A stretch of 64,000 nucleotides of DNA from an uncultured Tateyamaria sp. (GTDB lineage Bacteria > Pseudomonadota > Alphaproteobacteria > Rhodobacterales > Rhodobacteraceae): the NCBI RefSeq assembly GCF_947488715.1, contig NZ_CANLAG010000001.1, positions 248,001-312,000 of the forward strand, given 5' to 3'. Below are positions 60,985 to 64,000 of this stretch, piece after piece (the stretch's first letter is position 1; the number at the start of each line of letters is the position of its first letter). The notes under the pieces were generated by a model that was given only the letters and a program-made list of their open reading frames with translations, was not told the DNA's origin and did no database searches. A program made the position numbers and the translations under genes.

Positions 60985-61030
60985 GATATTCAATAACCAC
61001 AGGCGGTTCGTGGTGGTGATATTCGATAAC
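60985..61030. promoter_or_regulatory. two direct repeats GATATTCRATAAC
   Basis: GATATTCAATAAC (60985-60997) and GATATTCGATAAC (61018-61030) are 12 of 13 identical and start 33 bases apart, about three helical turns. They lie in the divergent gap between the genes at 60958 and 61132. Direct repeats are usual for OmpR-type winged helices, so the membrane regulator next door is a candidate binder. Confidence 0.6.
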
Positions 61031-61131
61031 AGGGGGGTGTTATTGCCTGTCTTTGCGGGGTGGGGCGAGGGTTGGGTCATTGCAGATCACGGGCCGGATG
61101 TCGGCCTGACCACAACAAAGGAAACCTGCCC

Positions 61132-61608
61132 ATGACCCTTCGCATTCACCGCCAGTTCATTGCCACCGTTGCTGCGGCGGCCATTGCCATCACCGGGTTC
61201 ACGGCGGCCCCGGCCCGTGCCGGAGAGGACGAGGTGGGCGCGGCCCTGGCGGCCCTTTTGGGGTTGGCCATTGTGGGCGCGGTCATCAAGGACAAGCGCG
61301 ACGACCGCAAGGCGCGTCAGCAGGTGCACACGCCGCATCACGTGACCCCCGCGCCGCGGCCCGTGCATCCGCGCCCCGTACCACCACGGGTGAACCGCAA
61401 GTTGTTGCCGAACCAGTGTCTGCGCACGCTGCACACGGATCGGGGTCGGGCGCATCTGTTCACGCAGCGTTGCCTTGAGCGTCATTACCGTCACGTGAAC
61501 AGCCTGCCGGATCGGTGCCATCGCCAGGTTTGGACGGATCGCGGCTGGCGTCAGGGGTGGGGTGCGCGGTGCCTGAACCGCCATGGTTTTCAGATGGCCC
61601 GTCGGTAA
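61132..61608 (+). CDS. hypothetical secreted basic protein
   Basis: A 158-residue protein with a signal peptide (FIATVAAAAIAITGFTAAPARAG), a second hydrophobic stretch (VGAALAALLGLAIVGAVI) that may anchor it, a His/Pro/Arg-rich linker (HHVTPAPRPVHPRPVPPR) and a C-terminal domain with four Cys (NQCLRTL, QRCLERHY, DRCHRQVW, ARCLNRH). AAAGGAAACC precedes ATG 61132. I do not recognise it beyond that; similar proteins are common in Rhodobacteraceae. A strong terminator follows. Confidence 0.75.
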   Translation: MTLRIHRQFIATVAAAAIAITGFTAAPARAGEDEVGAALAALLGLAIVGAVIKDKRDDRKARQQVHTPHHVTPAPRPVHPRPVPPRVNRKLLPNQCLRTLHTDRGRAHLFTQRCLERHYRHVNSLPDRCHRQVWTDRGWRQGWGARCLNRHGFQMARR

Positions 61609-61659
61609 GAACGGGCGCGGGCGGCCCCCTTGGTCCCTTGGGGGCGGCCAGACTGGAGA

Positions 61660-61687
61660 GGGCGGTGTTCGGGCACCGCCCTTTTTT
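61660..61687 (+). terminator. rho-independent terminator
   Basis: GGGCGGTG-TTCGGG-CACCGCCC followed by six T. It lies about 50 bases after the stop of the secreted protein gene and has the textbook form. Confidence 0.9.
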
Positions 61688-61740
61688 AATTGTGCCTGCT
61701 TTAGGTGGTTGCAATCAGGGCGGTGGTTCGGTGTGACTGG

Positions 61741-61775
61741 CGGCGGGATTTGCATATTTTTGGAACAATGAAAGG
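61741..61775 (+). repeat. family B dispersed repeat, copy 2
   Basis: CGGCGGGATTTGCATATTTT followed by TGGAACAATGAAAGG. Related to the copy at 59964. Its AAAGG end serves as the ribosome site of rnhB. Confidence 0.55.
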
Positions 61776-61783
61776 TTGGGGCG

Positions 61784-62374
61784 GTGCCTGACTTTGAGAT
61801 GGAAGCGCGGATTGGCGGGCGCGTTGCCGGTGTGGATGAGGTGGGGCGTGGACCGCTGGCCGGGCCGGTGACGGCGGCGGCGGTTGTGCTGGACCCTGCG
61901 TTTATTCCGGAGGGGTTGGACGATTCCAAGAAGTTGACGGCGCGCAAGCGGGATCAGGTCTGGGCGGCGATCCTAGCGCATGGGGATGTGTCCGTGGCCC
62001 ATGCAAGTGTCGCGGAGATCGAAGAGCTGAACATTTTGTGGGCCTCGCATCTGGCGATGGAGCGGGCGGTTGCGGGTTTGCGGAGCGCACCGGATCACGT
62101 GTTGGTGGACGGAACGATGGTGCCGCGTGGATTGGCGGTGCCTGCGACCCCCGTGGTGCGCGGAGACGGGCGGTCGGTGTCGATTGCGGCGGCCTCAATT
62201 GTGGCCAAAATATGTCGCGATCGGATCATGGTGGATTTGGCGCAACAGCATCCCGGATATGGCTGGGAGACCAACATGGGATATCCTTCAAAACGTCACA
62301 AATCGGCATTGGAAAATCTTGGGGTGACCCCACACCATAGACGTACGTTCAAACCCGTCCACAATATGTTGTGA
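61784..62374 (+). CDS. rnhB: ribonuclease HII
   Basis: A 196-residue RNase HII that cuts RNA in RNA-DNA hybrids and single ribonucleotides in DNA. The catalytic start [16 protein letters not shown] (Asp18, Glu19), the Asp in HVLVDGTMV and the closing [17 protein letters not shown] are as expected. The start is GTG at 61784 with AAAGG about 9 bases upstream; an ATG five codons later is less likely. ccrM follows in the same direction. Confidence 0.95.
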   Translation: MPDFEMEARIGGRVAGVDEVGRGPLAGPVTAAAVVLDPAFIPEGLDDSKKLTARKRDQVWAAILAHGDVSVAHASVAEIEELNILWASHLAMERAVAGLRSAPDHVLVDGTMVPRGLAVPATPVVRGDGRSVSIAAASIVAKICRDRIMVDLAQQHPGYGWETNMGYPSKRHKSALENLGVTPHHRRTFKPVHNML

Positions 62375-62396
62375 CAAGTATTTTTCGTAAGGTGCT

Positions 62397-63587
<1,191 letters not shown>

Positions 63588-63662
63588 CCCACTCAGGAAT
63601 TTACCAACACCGCCAGGTGCCTGCGGCCTTACCCAAGGCTTCGCCAATGGCACTGCACCTAT

Positions 63663-63690
63663 GCCCCGCCTCTTTTGGCGGGGCTTTTTT
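63663..63690 (+). terminator. rho-independent terminator of ccrM
   Basis: GCCCCGCC-TCTTTT-GGCGGGGC followed by six T, about 75 bases after the ccrM stop codon. Confidence 0.9.
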
Positions 63691-63732
63691 GTTTGGGCGC
63701 TTTACAGTGGGGTCATACCGCAGACAGGCAGG

Positions 63733-64000
63733 ATGAGTGACATGGTCGACATCAGCACCGCGCAAGCAACCCCGGAGCGCAGGGGCGGCGACACAGACGC
63801 CGTGCCGACGCACCGCCACGCGCAGGAGGCGTTGGCGCGCAACAAGCGTGAGGGCATGGATCTGGCCGTGCGGGCGCGGGTTGCGGCGCTGTCGGTGACG
63901 GCGCTGTTGCTGGTGTTTCTCAACCCCAATTGGGATGTCGCCTGGTATCTGTTCCTGCTGCTGTGTCTGGTGCTGGTGGGGTTGGCGCAGCGCCGGGTGG
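63733..64000 (+). CDS. membrane protein, N-terminal part (possible adenylate/guanylate cyclase)
   Basis: The frame opens at ATG 63733 and runs past the right edge (about 89 codons seen). It has a polar N-terminus, then NKREGMDLAVRARVAALSVT leading into two hydrophobic segments (ALLLVFLNP, WYLFLLLCLVLVGLAQ). This start resembles, from memory, the membrane part of Rhodobacteraceae adenylate/guanylate cyclases, but the catalytic domain lies outside the window. Treat the cyclase label as tentative. Confidence 0.5.
   Translation, partial: MSDMVDISTAQATPERRGGDTDAVPTHRHAQEALARNKREGMDLAVRARVAALSVTALLLVFLNPNWDVAWYLFLLLCLVLVGLAQRRV

Overview
The window looks like chromosomal DNA of a marine-type Rhodobacteraceae (Roseobacter-group alphaproteobacterium). 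The evidence is the high GC content, densely packed genes with many ATGA/GTGA stop-start overlaps, an alphaproteobacterial LexA box (GAAC-N7-GAAC), an Irr-type iron box in front of an mbfA-like gene, a CcrM-type methyltransferase with GANTC sites in its own upstream region, and several protein families typical of this clade (DUF2794, DUF2783, DUF6478-like, DUF3095). I saw no rRNA, tRNA, CRISPR array, transposase or prophage gene.

Layout. 1-4.9 kb: end of a FAD oxidoreductase, a cupin, IclR and TetR regulators, an aldehyde dehydrogenase and a Tm-1/UPF0261 protein. 4.9-9.65 kb: a homoprotocatechuate meta-cleavage cluster, hpaR divergent from hpaE-hpaD-FAH(hpaG-like)-hpaH. 9.66-19.2 kb: an aldo/keto reductase, then a tricarboxylate module (TctCBA transporter, type III CoA-transferase, citryl-CoA lyase) divergent from its TctD/TctE-like two-component system and a solute-binding protein. 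19.2-22.9 kb: an aromatic-type operon (maleylacetoacetate isomerase-like GST, metallo-beta-lactamase fold protein, small membrane protein, FAD monooxygenase, DUF2783). 22.9-26.5 kb: conserved hypotheticals, a lipoprotein and ilvD. 26.7-30.7 kb: a 1025-residue degenerate ABC exporter with a C-terminal cyclic-nucleotide-binding-like domain, coupled to a CPBP intramembrane protease. 30.7-34.7 kb: accD, folC, a membrane-anchored hypothetical and zapE. 34.9-42.6 kb: MFS and AEC transporters, a five-gene coupled operon led by fghA, mbfA with an Irr box, and a TetR gene. 42.7-47.7 kb: SOS-boxed imuB without its usual partners, a convergent gap with four palindromic boxes, an MFS gene and paaK-paaI. 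47.8-53.6 kb: DUF2794, NlpC/P60, leucyl aminopeptidase, carbonic anhydrase with an SbtA-SbtB bicarbonate module, and a small gene with a hairpin-rich leader. 53.9-64 kb: DUF4139, asd, MFS, DUF3095, HpaI-type aldolase, a membrane-anchored winged-helix protein with a small secreted partner, rnhB, ccrM and the start of a membrane protein.

Functionally the window combines aromatic-acid catabolism (hpa genes, the maiA/monooxygenase operon, paaK/paaI, a distant hpaI) with tricarboxylate uptake and cleavage, bicarbonate handling, and core housekeeping (ilvD, accD, folC, zapE, asd, rnhB, ccrM). The least explained items are the dead-looking ABC/cNMP-domain/CPBP pair, the inverted-ToxR-like membrane regulator with direct repeats in its upstream region, the four-palindrome cluster between convergent genes, and the row of G-loop hairpins ahead of a 68-residue gene. 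All calls were made by reading; no database search was run.
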